Position numbers and translations under genes: made by a program. A stretch of 64,000 bases of DNA from Megalonaias nervosa (lineage: Eukaryota > Mollusca > Bivalvia > Unionida > Unionidae): positions 1 through 64,000 of the forward strand of contig JAECUM010009703.1 of assembly GCA_016617855.1 (NCBI GenBank), written 5' to 3'. Positions 63,765 through 64,000 of this stretch are shown piece by piece (positions within the stretch are counted from its first letter, which is position 1; every line of letters starts with the position of its first letter). The notes below the pieces were generated by a model. It was not told where the DNA came from. It did no database searches and saw nothing but the letters and a program-made list of their open reading frames with translations.

Positions 63765-63847
63765 TAGTCTGGTTCCCTGATTCGTATTGTCCCTGCGTTG
63801 TTCTCCGCTATTTGTATAGGGAGCATACAAAACAGGGAACCAGACTA
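63765..63847. mobile_element. 83-bp fold-back element (TAGTCTGGTTCCCTG ends)
   Basis: A perfect 15-bp inverted repeat, TAGTCTGGTTCCCTG (63,765-63,779) and its complement (63,833-63,847). The same end word with related interior (GTTCCCTGCGTTGCACTCCG) occurs at 57-118, and the end alone near 29,965 and 7,592-7,607. Confidence 0.8.
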
Positions 63848-64000
63848 ATTATTCCCGCACGTAGCCTGCTTCTCGGCCGTAATTGCAGGACCCGACATCA
63901 GGTATCACGGTACCAATTGTTTTTCCATAGACCTCAATGCTAATGTTTTGTGAAATAAATATACTTTCTATCCTACCTCAGCATGCATGTCACCCACTGT

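Overview
The window is eukaryotic and AT-rich. It has long introns, many microsatellites, tRNA-derived SINEs and decayed transposons. No bacterial, organellar or viral genome organisation is visible. The repeat style (SINE 3' ends of the 'atggcgttaaa' type, long runs of 'aagatggc...ggccat' repeats, DIRS-like and Ty3-type retroelements) and the gene family suggest a lophotrochozoan, most likely a mollusc. That is inference; no species can be named.

One protein-coding gene could be reconstructed. It lies on the minus strand and fills most of the window (62,180 down to 9,275). It encodes a NRF-6-like ('nose resistant to fluoxetine') membrane O-acyltransferase. Ten coding exons were found by eye: 61,841-62,180; 47,844-48,049; 42,408-42,498; 39,775-39,874; 32,994-33,238; 32,403-32,570; 30,282-30,378; 22,002-22,100; 17,878-18,043; 9,275-9,354. 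Every junction has GT..AG ends and the phases agree throughout, giving about 530 codons: a signal peptide, an extracellular NRF domain, a first membrane segment, and the N-terminal half of the acyltransferase-3 domain. The last exons (roughly the final third) were not found and probably lie beyond position 1.

The rest is intronic and flanking repeat DNA. Left flank (1-9,274): a decayed DIRS-like tyrosine-recombinase retrotransposon (about 480-4,130), then a 25-bp minisatellite (4,690-6,415 and 7,966-8,240) split by a 1.55-kb TA-flanked transposon. Intron 9 (9,355-17,877): a near-complete LTR retrotransposon (9,581-17,590) with domain order gag-PR-IN-RT-RH. This order is diagnostic of Gmr1-like Ty3/gypsy elements. 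Its 5' LTR carries a Harbinger-like transposon and its RT carries a SINE. Intron 8: a SINE, short tandem repeats and a cluster of ~130-bp 'aagatggc' units. Intron 7: a dead mariner, a second 'aagatggc' cluster and a second copy of the TA-flanked element. Introns 6-3: SINEs, a 189-bp MITE, LTR fragments and a second DIRS-like copy. Intron 2: a 34-bp minisatellite, a long fold-back and a distant inverted-repeat pair. Intron 1: tandem repeats, an LTR-like repeat and a second, internally deleted Gmr1-like element (55,664-59,685, minus) that keeps an open 537-codon gag-protease frame. A 1-kb MITE with 25-bp terminal inverted repeats lies 78 bp upstream of the start codon, and a small fold-back element sits near the right end.

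The most interesting content is the pair of Gmr1-like elements. They have integrase upstream of reverse transcriptase and a capsid resembling the vertebrate SCAN domain, in what looks like a protostome genome. All calls are from reading the sequence; no database search was possible.
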